From: JBCCSZ01 sp039199225
GTDB taxonomy: Bacteria > Bacteroidota > Bacteroidia > Chitinophagales > Saprospiraceae
DNA: 34,871 bases
NCBI GenBank assembly: GCA_039199225.1
Contig: JBCCSZ010000040.1
Span: forward strand, 1 to 34,871
Direction of reading: 5' to 3'
The notes under the pieces were generated by a model that saw only the letters and a list, made by a program, of their open reading frames with translations, had not been told where the DNA came from and did not search any database. Numbering within the stretch: the stretch's first letter is position 1; each line of letters starts with the position of its first letter. Below, piece after piece: positions 1 to 9,605 of this stretch. Made by a program: the position numbers and the translations under genes.

Positions 1-345
1 CTGCCAACTGATGTGGTACTTGTAGCTTCTCCTAATCGCATCGAAGCGGGCATGAGCATCCTGTTCAACCTCCTTAATGGTATAAATGGCAATATCGCTA
101 CTCAGAAATTTATTGAGCCGATAAATCAGGTGTTCTGGCAGAGGCGCGTCGCAATCGAAATGAAAGACATAGTCAGAGGCATGAACACCCGTATCTGTAC
201 GACCACAGCCCGTAATATCGATGGGCTGGCGCAGCAAAAGAGAAAAAGCTTCTTCCAATGTTTGTTGTATGGACTGGCTATTGGGTTGCTTTTGCCATCC
301 GTGAAAACGAGTGCCATTGTAGGCCAGTTGAACAAAATACCTCAT
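1..345 (-). CDS. truA: tRNA pseudouridine synthase A, 3' part cut by window edge
   Basis: TruA converts uridines 38-40 in the anticodon stem-loop of tRNAs to pseudouridine, in the cytoplasm. The reverse strand from 345 encodes 115 codons that run off the left edge without a stop, so about the first half of the usual roughly 250-residue protein is present. The N-terminus MRYFVQLAYNGTRFHGWQ is typical of the family. The motif GCGRTDTGVHA carries the catalytic aspartate (the Asp after the Arg), followed by the usual ...VFHFD... and later AHARFDA..R.Y.Y elements. The start is the ATG at 345-343, which gives the conserved N-terminus directly. The gene is divergent from the efflux operon that begins at 572. 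The identification is secure; only its length is unknown. Confidence 0.95.
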   Translation of the reverse strand, partial: MRYFVQLAYNGTRFHGWQKQPNSQSIQQTLEEAFSLLLRQPIDITGCGRTDTGVHASDYVFHFDCDAPLPEHLIYRLNKFLSSDIAIYTIKEVEQDAHARFDAIRRSYKYHISWQ

Positions 346-455
346 AGAAAGGCAAAGATACGGAAGTTGTTGCAACAAAAAGTAGATCAGAAGCATTGCT
401 TGGACAAGGGACAACAAATGCTCAGATTGATATGCAGTTCAACAATGGCTTCAAA

Positions 456-474
456 CGATTCAATCAGTGAATCG
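456..474. promoter_or_regulatory. Operator-like palindrome upstream of the efflux operon
   Basis: A perfect 7-bp inverted repeat, CGATTCA-ATCAG-TGAATCG, lies in the 226-bp divergent region between truA and the TolC-like gene, about 100 bp before the latter's ATG. The size and symmetry suit a dimeric repressor of TetR or MarR type, which often control RND pumps. No regulator gene is in the window and I found no convincing promoter boxes here, so function is inferred. Confidence 0.35.
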
Positions 475-571
475 CACAATTCAATCTTTTCGGAAAGAAA
501 GCCAAAAAATATATCCGGATATTACCATCGTATTCAATTGATCATAGCCGCTACTACAAACTCAGAAAGAC

Positions 572-1954
572 ATGTACAGGATCATATTTGTAACCACCCT
601 ATTACTCGTTTTGGTATTTTCCAATCTGCAAGGACAAAACTCCGTGCTAGACCAATACCTGAATGAAGCCCTGAAGAGCAACATCGCTCTCCAGCAAAAG
701 AATTTATCTTATAAAAAGAGCCTTGCAGCCCTTGAGGAAGCCAAGGCGCGTTTCTACCCAAGCCTTTCCATCCAGGCCCGCTATTCGGTAGCCAGGGGCG
801 GTCGTACGTTCGACTTGCCACTGGGTGATCTGATGAATCCCGTTTACAACAACCTCAACTTGGTGAATCAGGCTTCGCAAGCAAGCATTCCCGACTATCC
901 AGAGGTGCCACTTTTTCCCGAAATCGAAAATCAGCAGGTCAACTTTTTACGGGAGACAGAACACGAAACGGCCTTGCGAATGGTCTTCCCCATTTTTAAT
1001 TCGGCCATTTTGAACGGTCATCGCATTCAGCAGAATGTATCAGAAGCCGACCGTCTATCTGTCGACATCTACAAAAGGGAGTTGGTCAAAGAGGTGAAAA
1101 CGGCCTATTTCAATTACCTCAAGGCGCAGGAGGCAGTGACCCTTTTTGAAAATACCATTTTGCTGGTCGAAGAAAATTTGCGTACGACAAAGAGCCTCAA
1201 CAAGTACGACAAAGTTACTGTTGATGTGGTGTACGCCGCAGAGGCAGAGGTCAAGCGCGTAGAGCAGCAATTGGCAGAGGCAGAGAAGAACCAGTCCATT
1301 GCACAAGCGTTTTTCAATTTCTTGCTCAATCGCGATTATGAAGCTCCCATCCAGGTGGATGCTTTAGCTTCCAAAGCCGTATCGACTGTCTCCCTGGAAT
1401 CTGCTCAAAACAGCGCCCGGCAAGGTCGGCAGGAGATTCAGCAGTTCAATTATTTTCTGGCCGCGACGGATGGTAAAATCCGCATGAGCAAAGGGGATTA
1501 CTTGCCACAGCTCAACCTGGTAACAGACTATGGTTTTCAGGGAACGAGCTATTCCTTTGGAGCAGAAGACGATTACTTCCTAGGCTCCGTAGTGATGAGT
1601 TGGACGTTGTTCAACAAACCAACAAAGGCCAAGGTTGAACAGGCAGAGCTGGAAAAGCAAATCCTGCAACAGAAAAAAACAGAAGTGCAACGGCAGATTG
1701 GCTTGCAGGTCATCAATACTTACCATGCCATGAATGCCGCCCTCAAAAGCATAGAGCTGGCCAAAAGCGAGGAGGCCAGTGCACAAAAAGCATATAAGCT
1801 GGTCGAGAAAAAATTTCGACAAGGACAGGCCAATTTGGTTGAACTTACCAATGCTAGAACCCAATTGACCAATGCCTCTCAGCAAAAAATTATTGCGCAG
1901 TACGACTACCAAATTCGGTTGGCAGAATTCGAAAATGCTTCGAATGCTTACTAG
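572..1954 (+). CDS. TolC-family outer membrane efflux protein
   Basis: Outer-membrane channel of a tripartite efflux pump; it should form the trimeric exit duct that docks to the adaptor and RND pump encoded just downstream. The 460-residue protein starts with a signal peptide (hydrophobic residues 4-17, likely cleavage after LQGQ or nearby). It then shows the two repeated halves of the OEP family: long Ala/Glu/Gln-rich helices such as ...ALKSNIALQQKNLSYKKSLAALEEA... in the first half and a related helix pair near residues 380-450. The length is normal for the family. It is separated from the adaptor gene by 85 bp and is probably cotranscribed with it. Substrate cannot be told from sequence. 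The start is the ATG immediately before the signal peptide. Confidence 0.9.
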   Translation: MYRIIFVTTLLLVLVFSNLQGQNSVLDQYLNEALKSNIALQQKNLSYKKSLAALEEAKARFYPSLSIQARYSVARGGRTFDLPLGDLMNPVYNNLNLVNQASQASIPDYPEVPLFPEIENQQVNFLRETEHETALRMVFPIFNSAILNGHRIQQNVSEADRLSVDIYKRELVKEVKTAYFNYLKAQEAVTLFENTILLVEENLRTTKSLNKYDKVTVDVVYAAEAEVKRVEQQLAEAEKNQSIAQAFFNFLLNRDYEAPIQVDALASKAVSTVSLESAQNSARQGRQEIQQFNYFLAATDGKIRMSKGDYLPQLNLVTDYGFQGTSYSFGAEDDYFLGSVVMSWTLFNKPTKAKVEQAELEKQILQQKKTEVQRQIGLQVINTYHAMNAALKSIELAKSEEASAQKAYKLVEKKFRQGQANLVELTNARTQLTNASQQKIIAQYDYQIRLAEFENASNAY

Positions 1955-1970
1955 CGCATCCACACCTTTT

Positions 1971-1985
1971 TTTGAGGTGAAAATC
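1971..1985. repeat. 15-bp intergenic motif, copy 1
   Basis: TTTGAGGTGAAAATC lies 16 bp after the TolC-like stop codon. The identical 15-mer occurs at 20182-20196, also intergenic. One 15-bp match in a window this size could be chance, so this is only a candidate dispersed repeat. Confidence 0.3.
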
Positions 1986-2039
1986 TGAAAAACGATTTAC
2001 TTTTTAAGAATCCTTTGATAAAAGTTAAACTCAACCATA

Positions 2040-3176
2040 ATGAAAAAGTCTCTTTTTTTTGTTGTTCCCATTTTGATCACTGTCATCTCTGTGATGGTTG
2101 TCTATCAACTGTCTGGCTTTTCTGAAGAAGAAAATAAAGAGCGTACAGTCCGCCAAGTCATTACCAAAACGGCTGAGCAGGTCGATTACCATGAAACCAT
2201 TTTTGCAACGGGTAAGCTGGCTACGCGTGAAGAGGTCAAGCTCAGTTTTAAGACCGGAGGGGTTATCCATCGGTTGCATGTGGCAGAAGGGCAGCGCGTC
2301 CGGAAAGGACAATTGCTGGCTGAACTCAAACTGGCTGAAATTCGCGCCCAAGTTCAACAAGCCGAATTGGGAACTCGACAAGCACAAATTACCATTGAAA
2401 ATGCCCGCCTGGCCGTCCGAAAGGCAGAACGCGATTTGAAAAATGCCGAAGGACTTTACCAGGACAGCGTGGCGACATTCGAGCAACTGGACAATGCTCG
2501 TCTTCAGCTCGACAATGCCCGCAATCAGTTGCAAGCCGCTGAAACCAATCTAAACTTCAATCAGCAAAATGAAGAAATTGCAGATTTTAATTTGGCTTAC
2601 TCCAAAATTGTGGCACCAGCCAATGGCGTCATCCTCAGAAAACTTGCAGAAGCCAATGAGCTGACCAGCCCCGGCCAACCAGTATTTGTTTTCGGCTCCA
2701 ACGATCAAACGCAGGTCATCCGCGTAAACCTCACCGATAAAGACATCATCCACGTATCGATGAAGGACCAAGCCAGCATTCAATTCGATGCCTATCCCAA
2801 CATGGTATTCAAAGGACAGGTAAGCGAAATGGCACGCATCGCAGACCCCTACATGAATACCTTTGAAGTAGAAATAACCGTAGATAATGCCGGTAAGAAA
2901 CTGTTTTCAGGATTCATCGGAATGGTCGAATTGCATACCAACTCTGGTCAAGAATTGTTGTCGATTCCCGTCAATGCACTGGTCAATGCCCACCAGGACA
3001 AAGGGGTTGTCTTTACCCTCCGTGGCGATACAGCTGTCAAAACAGACATCGAAATTTACAAGCTGGAAAAAGACCAAATTCTGGTCAAAAGTGGCTTGAT
3101 GGACGGGACGCCTGTGGTCGTAAAAGGTGGCGGTTATCTGGAGGACGGAGAAATAGTGGCTGTACGAACAAATTAA
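2040..3176 (+). CDS. RND efflux periplasmic adaptor (membrane fusion protein)
   Basis: Periplasmic adaptor of the HlyD/AcrA type that links the inner-membrane pump to the outer-membrane channel. The 378-residue protein has one N-terminal hydrophobic segment (residues 4-25) and no lipobox cysteine, so it is probably held by an uncleaved membrane anchor rather than by lipid. The barrel-sandwich (lipoyl-like) half with GGVIHRLHVAEGQRVRKGQ lies near residues 77-96. A coiled-coil hairpin rich in Ala/Gln/Glu follows (about 105-190), then the second lipoyl half (YSKIVAPANGVILR), a beta-barrel, and a membrane-proximal domain ending in a GGGYLEDGEIV element. Its position between the TolC-like and RND genes supports the role. 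The ATG at 2040 is the only start consistent with the anchor. Confidence 0.92.
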   Translation: MKKSLFFVVPILITVISVMVVYQLSGFSEEENKERTVRQVITKTAEQVDYHETIFATGKLATREEVKLSFKTGGVIHRLHVAEGQRVRKGQLLAELKLAEIRAQVQQAELGTRQAQITIENARLAVRKAERDLKNAEGLYQDSVATFEQLDNARLQLDNARNQLQAAETNLNFNQQNEEIADFNLAYSKIVAPANGVILRKLAEANELTSPGQPVFVFGSNDQTQVIRVNLTDKDIIHVSMKDQASIQFDAYPNMVFKGQVSEMARIADPYMNTFEVEITVDNAGKKLFSGFIGMVELHTNSGQELLSIPVNALVNAHQDKGVVFTLRGDTAVKTDIEIYKLEKDQILVKSGLMDGTPVVVKGGGYLEDGEIVAVRTN

Positions 3177-3217
3177 GCCGATCAAATACGCCAATTGTTT
3201 TTAGGAGGACATCGGCT
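3176..3217 (+). other. Inverted repeat between adaptor and pump genes
   Basis: AGCCGAT at 3176-3182 is matched by ATCGGCT at 3211-3217, with a 28-nt loop, beginning at the last base of the adaptor stop codon. It could form a weak hairpin in the transcript between adaptor and pump genes. There is no T-run after it, so it does not look like a terminator; it may affect mRNA stability, or may be chance. Confidence 0.25.
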
Positions 3218-3279
3218 GCTTGTGCTGGTGGAGCCATCGTTTTGAATAAAATCCAAAGAATACTCTAAAATCTATCGGG

Positions 3280-6200
3280 ATGAACATTCCAAAGTTTTCC
3301 ATAGAAAATTATCAATTTACCCTTACGGCTTTTGCCTTTCTGTTGTTTGCCGGCTTGAGTGCTTACATGACGATGCCTCGCATGGAGGACCCGGCCATTG
3401 ATATCCCCCAGACCAATGTGGTGGTCATCTGGCCAGGCGCCAACCCAAAGGATATGGAAAGCCAGGTGGTCGACAAAGTCGAAGAAGCCATCAACGAATT
3501 AGATGACATCAAAACCATTCGGACCAATATCACCGACGGTGTAGCAGTATTGGAAATCGAATTCTATTTTGAGGTCGATTCAAAGGAGAAGTACGACGAA
3601 GTACAATCTAAGGTAAACGAAATCCGAGGGGACCTGCCGCAGGACTTATATCGAATTGATTATTTTCGAGCCACCTCTACAACGGTTGCTATTTACCAGT
3701 TGGCCCTAGTGTCAGAAACGGCCTCTTATGCGAAGCTGAAAAATGAGGCAGACCGTATGAAAAACGTCGTCGAGAAGATTGATGGGGTGCGGAAAGTAAA
3801 AATCGATGCATACCCAGAGCAAGAGGTGCGGGTCGCGCTCAATCCAGTCAAAATGACTGAGATGAATATTTCACTGACCAATGTTGAGCAGGCCATCCAA
3901 AGCAACAATGCCAATATCCCTGGTGGAGCCATCAAGGTGTCCAACAAGCTTTTCAATGTCAAAACATCGGGGGCTTACGACAACATCAAGCAAATCAAAA
4001 ATACCGTTGTAGGCGCTTTCCAAGGAAAGCTGGTTTACCTGAAAAATATTGCAGCCGTATATTTTGATTACGAAGACGAAAGGTATACATCTCGTTTCAA
4101 TGGAGAGCGCAGTATCGTCTTGACCGTCCAGCAGAAGGAAGGCTTCAATATCTTTGATGTCGCCAATCCGATTCAAGAAAAATTGGATGCATTCCAATTG
4201 GCAGAGGATGTCCGTTTGGAGTATGTGTTCAACCAATCGGAGGGGGTCGAAGAACGCATCAGTGGTTTCATCAGCAATCTGTTGCAAGGGATTCTCCTGG
4301 TTGGGCTGATCATCTTTTTGGTCCTTGGTTATAGAGCGGCCAGCCTGGTGATGTTGTCCATTCCATTTTCCATCCTGATCGGCTTGTGGATCGTTGATTA
4401 CTTCGAGCTGGGCTTGCAGCAGATGTCCGTTACCGGTCTGATCGTCGCACTGGGTTTGCTGGTGGATAACTCCATTGCCATCATCGAAAACATCGAGCGA
4501 TTTTTGGGGAAGGGGCTCAGTCGAAAAGAGGCGGCCATCAAGGGAACCTCGCAGTTGGTTGCACCCATGTTTAGCGCCACACTGACCACCATTTTGGCCT
4601 TTGTACCCATCATTATGATGCCGGATACAACAGGAGAATTTATTCGCGCCCTGCCGGTCAGTGTTATTGCGACTTTGTCTGGCTCCCTGCTTATTGCCAT
4701 TACTTTGACGCCTTTCATGGCGCGCAATATTTTGAAAAAAAGCGAGGGTGGCGCTCAACGTCAAACAGCTTCCTTTCGCTTGTTGCGCCGATTCGTTGAA
4801 GGCCCTTACCGCCGGACGCTAAACTGGGCGTTTCGCCATAAGGTCTTATCCATCGCTTTTGCAATTGGCAGCTTTGCTGGTGCCATGGCGCTGTTCCCTC
4901 TGGTCGGTGTGACCTTTTTCCCAAAGGCAGAAAAGCCTCAGTTTCGCATTACGGTCAACCTACCCACTGGTAGTAATCTGGATGCAACCGATGAAGCGGT
5001 CCAATACGTAGAGTCGGTGCTAGCCTCCAAGGAAAATGTCAAGTACTATTTTTCCAACATTGGCCACGGCAATCCGCGCATTTATTACAACATCACCCCA
5101 GAGAACTATTCCAGCTCATATGCTGAGATATACGTTGCACTGAAGGAGTATAATGTGAATGACTTCTACACTTTGCTGGAAGAGTTGCGCAATGAATTTA
5201 GTACGTATCCAAATGCTCGAATCGACGTGCGGGAATACATCCAGGGGCCACCTTCCGAGGCACCCATTGCCCTGAAAATTTATGGGGATGACCTGGGTAA
5301 GTTGCAAACTTATTCTCGACAAGCAGAGCAAATTGCTCGTCGCCACCCAGGAATTATCAATGTCGACAATCCCCTGGCCAACAATAAAACGGATTTGTAT
5401 TTCAATATCAATCGCGACAAAGCCATGATGCTGGGTGTACCCTTGCATGTAATCGATAAAACAATCCGGAGCTTTGTCAACGGTAGTACCATCGGTGCTT
5501 TCCGCGATGTCGATGCAGAAGAATACGACATTGTAATGCGCTACGATTATGACGAAAAATTTCAGTTGGAAGATTTCGATCGCATCAGCGTTACATCACT
5601 CAACAACCGGTTCATTCCCTTGCGCCACGTGAGCGATGTTGAATTTGCAGAAGCACCCAACGAAATTGCCCACTTAAATACCGACCGGGTGGCATCCATT
5701 TTAGCTGATGTTACGGCTGGATTTACGTTGGACGAGGTGGTTGCTAGCTTTAGCGAAGAACTGGATCAGCTCAATTGGGATCAAGGCTACACTTATGAAT
5801 TCAAAGGAGATTTGGAAAAGCGGGAAGAGTCCTTCGGTGGATTGGGGACGGCCTCCATCATGGCCCTCATCCTGATTCTGGGCGTACTCATCATTCAGTT
5901 TCGCTCTTTTGCTCAGCCACTGATTATTTTCTCCGCCTTGCCGCTGGCCATCATCGGTTCCATTTTGATGCTTTTGGTAGCAGGTGTACCATTTTCTTTT
6001 ACAGCCTTCATCGGCCTGGTGAGTTTGATCGGGATTGCCATCAACAATTCGATTGTCTTGGTGGACTTCGCCAATGAGCGTTTGGGAGAAGGAGTATCTG
6101 TTGAAACTGCCGCTAAGGAAGCTGCAGAGGTCCGTTTTATCCCAATTGTTTTGACAACCCTGACCACCATCCTTGGATTGTTGCCCTTGACCCTAGGCGG

Positions 6201-6342
6201 TGGCTCCATGTGGGCGCCGATGGGCTGGACCATCATCGGTGGCTTGATGACATCGACTTTCTTTGTCTTGTTGCTGGTGCCAATACTGTACAAACTGATG
6301 ACTAAAGAAAGAAGTCTGGCTGTCGAAGGAGAAAAGGCTTAA
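3280..6342 (+). CDS. RND-family multidrug efflux pump, inner-membrane subunit (AcrB-like)
   Basis: Proton-driven inner-membrane transporter of the tripartite pump. The 1020 residues show the duplicated RND layout: TM1 at about 11-30, a large periplasmic loop, TM2-6 starting near 330, TM7 near 525, a second periplasmic loop, and TM8-12 from about 860 to 1010. TM4 contains GLLVDNSIAIIENIER, with D396 aligning to the first of the two AcrB proton-relay aspartates and N397 replacing the second. TM10 reads AINNSIVLVDFANE, with N922 where AcrB has its relay lysine. These replacements also occur in other RND branches, so the pump need not be inactive, but it is not a close AcrB homologue. It begins 103 bp after the adaptor gene and ends 44 bp from the convergent secreted-protein gene. 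The substrate is unknown. Confidence 0.93.
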   Translation: MNIPKFSIENYQFTLTAFAFLLFAGLSAYMTMPRMEDPAIDIPQTNVVVIWPGANPKDMESQVVDKVEEAINELDDIKTIRTNITDGVAVLEIEFYFEVDSKEKYDEVQSKVNEIRGDLPQDLYRIDYFRATSTTVAIYQLALVSETASYAKLKNEADRMKNVVEKIDGVRKVKIDAYPEQEVRVALNPVKMTEMNISLTNVEQAIQSNNANIPGGAIKVSNKLFNVKTSGAYDNIKQIKNTVVGAFQGKLVYLKNIAAVYFDYEDERYTSRFNGERSIVLTVQQKEGFNIFDVANPIQEKLDAFQLAEDVRLEYVFNQSEGVEERISGFISNLLQGILLVGLIIFLVLGYRAASLVMLSIPFSILIGLWIVDYFELGLQQMSVTGLIVALGLLVDNSIAIIENIERFLGKGLSRKEAAIKGTSQLVAPMFSATLTTILAFVPIIMMPDTTGEFIRALPVSVIATLSGSLLIAITLTPFMARNILKKSEGGAQRQTASFRLLRRFVEGPYRRTLNWAFRHKVLSIAFAIGSFAGAMALFPLVGVTFFPKAEKPQFRITVNLPTGSNLDATDEAVQYVESVLASKENVKYYFSNIGHGNPRIYYNITPENYSSSYAEIYVALKEYNVNDFYTLLEELRNEFSTYPNARIDVREYIQGPPSEAPIALKIYGDDLGKLQTYSRQAEQIARRHPGIINVDNPLANNKTDLYFNINRDKAMMLGVPLHVIDKTIRSFVNGSTIGAFRDVDAEEYDIVMRYDYDEKFQLEDFDRISVTSLNNRFIPLRHVSDVEFAEAPNEIAHLNTDRVASILADVTAGFTLDEVVASFSEELDQLNWDQGYTYEFKGDLEKREESFGGLGTASIMALILILGVLIIQFRSFAQPLIIFSALPLAIIGSILMLLVAGVPFSFTAFIGLVSLIGIAINNSIVLVDFANERLGEGVSVETAAKEAAEVRFIPIVLTTLTTILGLLPLTLGGGSMWAPMGWTIIGGLMTSTFFVLLLVPILYKLMTKERSLAVEGEKA

Positions 6343-6386
6343 AACCTTATTGGTTCATCTCATTTGATGGATGGACTGATTACGAC

Positions 6387-9300
6387 TCATAAATCTGTAA
6401 CGATGAGTTTGACGACCTGGCTGTATTCTGAGTAGTCATTGCTCAAAAAATAAATCCCGGCGGGTAGATCGCTCAGATCAATGGAATGGGTGATCCACCC
6501 TTTGGGTGCCGGGAATTCTTCTGTGTGCAAGACTTGGCCGTTCGAACGGCGTAGCCGCAACACTACTTTGTTTTCAGTATTGTACAAGCGAAGGTGTACA
6601 TTCGCCGCATTTTGTGCTATGGGGTTGGGGTAAAGTTGTATATCAGCTTTTGGTAAGAGGCAATCGGTTTTGACTACAACGACGGGGCTATAGGCATATT
6701 GTAAATCCAGATCAATCATTTTCAAACGATAGTAGTTGACATGGCCTGCATTTCGGTCGCGAAAATGGTAAGATGCTCCCCCTGTATTTTGACTGCCAGC
6801 GAGGTTTGCAATACTTCGAAATGTCTTTCCATCATTGCTTTGCTCCAATTCGTAGTGACTGAAATTTAACTCCTCTGCACTCAACCAATGCAGATTGACT
6901 TCACAGCCTTCAGCCTGTCCACCAAAATCATCGAGCGTTACGGGCAGGGGAGAAAGGTCGATTTCAACCATCGCCGTACCACCCGAGAAACTGCTCAAGC
7001 CTTCGAATTGAATGAAGTTTTTCCCATTGCCCGCCTCCAAATTATTACCATCCGTATTGGCAATACCATTTTTTTCATCTACCAGTATGTTGGCAGTAGA
7101 GCTGATGTCTTTAAAGCCTTCAATGCCATTGCTGCTGATGTCTGCATTGTTGAGTCCACCGGATTTCTTGAACCACTTCAGCGTCTGGCGTTGTCCACCC
7201 GATTGGGTACTCAAAATGGCAGCAGCAGCGGTATCAAGCGTCTTCAGCTCCTCGGGTTGAAAGTAAAAGCGGATGTCGAATGTACTGCCAGCTGCCGGTT
7301 CCTGCTTCAATACTACATTCCAATCGCGCTGCATAACCAAAAAAGCTTTGGACCCTCCCTCCTTATAGCGAGCTGCCGGATTGCTTTCCTCCTGAATTTC
7401 GATGTAGTCGATCAGCTCGGACATCGGGACGAGATTGCTACTGCCCGTACCATTTCTGATGGCAAAAAGATACAAGCCAGGTTGTAGAGGATTGTAATAG
7501 TAGTGCCAATCGTCGCCATTGGGACTGTAAGCGGCGGTCGCCCGGATTTTGCCGGAATTACTGCTTTGGTTGTGGATGCCACTGCTTGGGTCGTAACTGA
7601 AAGTAGCGGAGCCGTCTGCAAAGGCATATCCTACCCGCGAATTGCTAAAATTGCTGATGGGGTCTCGAAAGTCCGGCTCTTCGGCTTGTTGGCCATTGTC
7701 TGGAAGCAAATCGTCCAAAGTGATGCCAGTGATGAAAGGCGTGCCTTGGCTTTGCATCTGCCCCGAGTCGGTTTGGCCATTATCGTTGGCTGGTTGTCCA
7801 ACCCAATCGATGATGGAGGCATCTTCATCGTCCAGATCGAAGCATTGCAACAAACCATCGCGATCTGCATCCTGCTTTTGGTCGAAATTGAGGTTGTCCG
7901 GTCTGGAATCCCCATCTGCAAGTTGATCCCAGGCTTCTTGCCAATCTGGCAAATAGTCATTGTCACTGTCTAAATCCCTAAAGTCGGCTTGGCCGTCGGC
8001 ATCTTGATCGTTGGGTTGAAGACCGGAGCCTCCAAATCCTTTTTGGGTATCATAAGCATCCAATAGACCATCGCCATCGAGATCGCTATTGCCGGGAGCG
8101 ATGTAGGATTGTGTGGCCTGGGCTTCGTAATTATCGTAAATGCCATCGTTGTCGGCATCTACATCGTATAGGTCGGGCTGCTGGTCCTTATCGGAATTGG
8201 GTAGCTGGTTGGTAATGCCGTCTTTTCCATCGGACTCTACCGAATCCAGTATGCCGTCGTTGTCGCTGTCTAGGTCAAAAGAATTGATGAGGCCATCGCT
8301 GTCTTGATCCAAGGAAGCACAAACGCCCTTATGATTCAAAGTACAAAAATCAGCATCTTGAAAGTTGGGAATACCGTCTTGATCTTTATCGCCGGCAGGG
8401 TCTTCTTCGAGGCAGTTGAATGCTGATACGGGCAAGTTATCGGAGCGAAAAGTGCCGGAGGCGGAAGCACCAAAGTTGCCATTACCTGTTCCACCCAGCA
8501 CAATGAATCCATTGGAGCGAACCTGATAGTAACCATCGTAATTGCCGCAGCAAATGCCATTGAGAAAGGCATCCCGAATGTTGAATTGGTAGCTGCCAGC
8601 GGGTAGTACAATTTCATCACGGACAAAGGCTGTAGCATAGGTCATGCGATCGTAAGCGGGGCTGGAACGTACGATGTTGCCACTACTGTCGCGCAGGTCC
8701 CAACTGATGTAGTCCGGGAATTCATCGAATTGAATTTCTACAGCGATGGTGGTTTCCGTTGGCAGAGGTGGCGGCGGAGTATCCAAGCACAATTCGTAAG
8801 TGTCGGGAATGCCATCGTTGTCATCATCGGTATCCTCTGTATCGGAAAGGCCATCCTGATCCCAATCGGCGCCGGCTGTACAAAATTGGATGTGTCCAAT
8901 TCCGAGTCCTCTTTCTCCAATGGGGCAGCCACTGCAATCTCGCCATTGGATTTGGATTCGATCGATGTATTCGGCACTATCGAATAGAACGCCTACTTGA
9001 TCGTCCTGTCCGTTGTTGCTCAAACCGGTGGCCAGCAGGGTACCATCTTCTACTTCGGTCCAACTACTGCTGCCATTGCCATTGAACTGTGGGTAGATGG
9101 GAGTGCTGTTGCCATAGCTAGCAAATACTTTGATTTGATCGGCTCGGCCAACATTATCTTTTAAAACGTAATAAAGGTCGAAAGCAAGTCGGGCAGGGAT
9201 GGCTGGAAAAAGCTTGATTTGTAAATCGATTTCGCTTCCAGTTCCATTGAAAGGTTCTACGCGTAGGCTCAGTACATTGGTTAGTCCGTCGGCATAAAAA

Positions 9301-9605
9301 GGTTGAACATAGGGCGTTTGACTGGTTCCCAAAATGCTGAAATCACCCACATCGCCACTCAATTCGAAGGTAAAGCGGCAGGCCGAGCCATCCACGTTCA
9401 AGTATTCATTGGATAGGCTTCCGGCTGGCCATTGCTGAAAACCATCGATCGTTCCCCACTGCAGTTCGTAGCTGTTGTAGCCATTTGGACAACTCGGAGA
9501 AGGATGGATTGCTTGTGCCATTCCTGTTTGACAGTAGCTGAAAAACAGGAGGACACTCAGTAGTTTATGTGCTGTACTTGGGTAGAAACCAAAAATATCG
9601 ATCAT
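6387..9605 (-). CDS. Large secreted/surface protein with DxDxDG repeats and T9SS sorting domain
   Basis: A 1072-residue predicted exported protein of unknown function. A signal peptide occupies about residues 12-32 (hydrophobic stretch ending GMAQA). Next comes a beta-rich domain (about 38-240) with Cys pairs including DCSGCP. A short thrombospondin-3-like Asp-rich run follows (DWDQDGLSDTEDTDDDNDG). Then a second beta domain contains GICCGNYDGYYQV, and a long series of DxDxDG calcium-type loops spans about 400-590. After a further beta region, the C-terminus has the PVTLDDF...YYRLKMIDLD sandwich module and a type-A T9SS sorting domain (YPNPIAQ..., ending GIYFLSNDYSEYSQVVKLIV). It likely sits on the cell surface or is released, with Ca2+-stiffened stalk repeats; adhesion or matrix binding is a guess. 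No catalytic motif was seen. Confidence 0.85.
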   Translation of the reverse strand: MIDIFGFYPSTAHKLLSVLLFFSYCQTGMAQAIHPSPSCPNGYNSYELQWGTIDGFQQWPAGSLSNEYLNVDGSACRFTFELSGDVGDFSILGTSQTPYVQPFYADGLTNVLSLRVEPFNGTGSEIDLQIKLFPAIPARLAFDLYYVLKDNVGRADQIKVFASYGNSTPIYPQFNGNGSSSWTEVEDGTLLATGLSNNGQDDQVGVLFDSAEYIDRIQIQWRDCSGCPIGERGLGIGHIQFCTAGADWDQDGLSDTEDTDDDNDGIPDTYELCLDTPPPPLPTETTIAVEIQFDEFPDYISWDLRDSSGNIVRSSPAYDRMTYATAFVRDEIVLPAGSYQFNIRDAFLNGICCGNYDGYYQVRSNGFIVLGGTGNGNFGASASGTFRSDNLPVSAFNCLEEDPAGDKDQDGIPNFQDADFCTLNHKGVCASLDQDSDGLINSFDLDSDNDGILDSVESDGKDGITNQLPNSDKDQQPDLYDVDADNDGIYDNYEAQATQSYIAPGNSDLDGDGLLDAYDTQKGFGGSGLQPNDQDADGQADFRDLDSDNDYLPDWQEAWDQLADGDSRPDNLNFDQKQDADRDGLLQCFDLDDEDASIIDWVGQPANDNGQTDSGQMQSQGTPFITGITLDDLLPDNGQQAEEPDFRDPISNFSNSRVGYAFADGSATFSYDPSSGIHNQSSNSGKIRATAAYSPNGDDWHYYYNPLQPGLYLFAIRNGTGSSNLVPMSELIDYIEIQEESNPAARYKEGGSKAFLVMQRDWNVVLKQEPAAGSTFDIRFYFQPEELKTLDTAAAAILSTQSGGQRQTLKWFKKSGGLNNADISSNGIEGFKDISSTANILVDEKNGIANTDGNNLEAGNGKNFIQFEGLSSFSGGTAMVEIDLSPLPVTLDDFGGQAEGCEVNLHWLSAEELNFSHYELEQSNDGKTFRSIANLAGSQNTGGASYHFRDRNAGHVNYYRLKMIDLDLQYAYSPVVVVKTDCLLPKADIQLYPNPIAQNAANVHLRLYNTENKVVLRLRRSNGQVLHTEEFPAPKGWITHSIDLSDLPAGIYFLSNDYSEYSQVVKLIVTDL

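Noticed and set aside
13..666. 217-codon plus-strand open frame across the truA/tolC-like boundary
   Set aside because: It is antisense to the clear TruA coding sequence and overlaps the signal-peptide start of the TolC-like gene; it shows no domain or signal.
3871..4764. 297-codon minus-strand open frame inside the RND pump gene
   Set aside because: It lies wholly antisense to conserved transmembrane and relay motifs of the pump; its composition (His/Gln/Asp-rich) is that of a codon shadow.
7700..8400. Repetitive-looking GATxxCGAT-rich DNA, considered as a tandem repeat or CRISPR-like array
   Set aside because: The repetition comes from protein-level DxDxDG loops of varying spacing; there are no constant repeats and unique spacers at DNA level.
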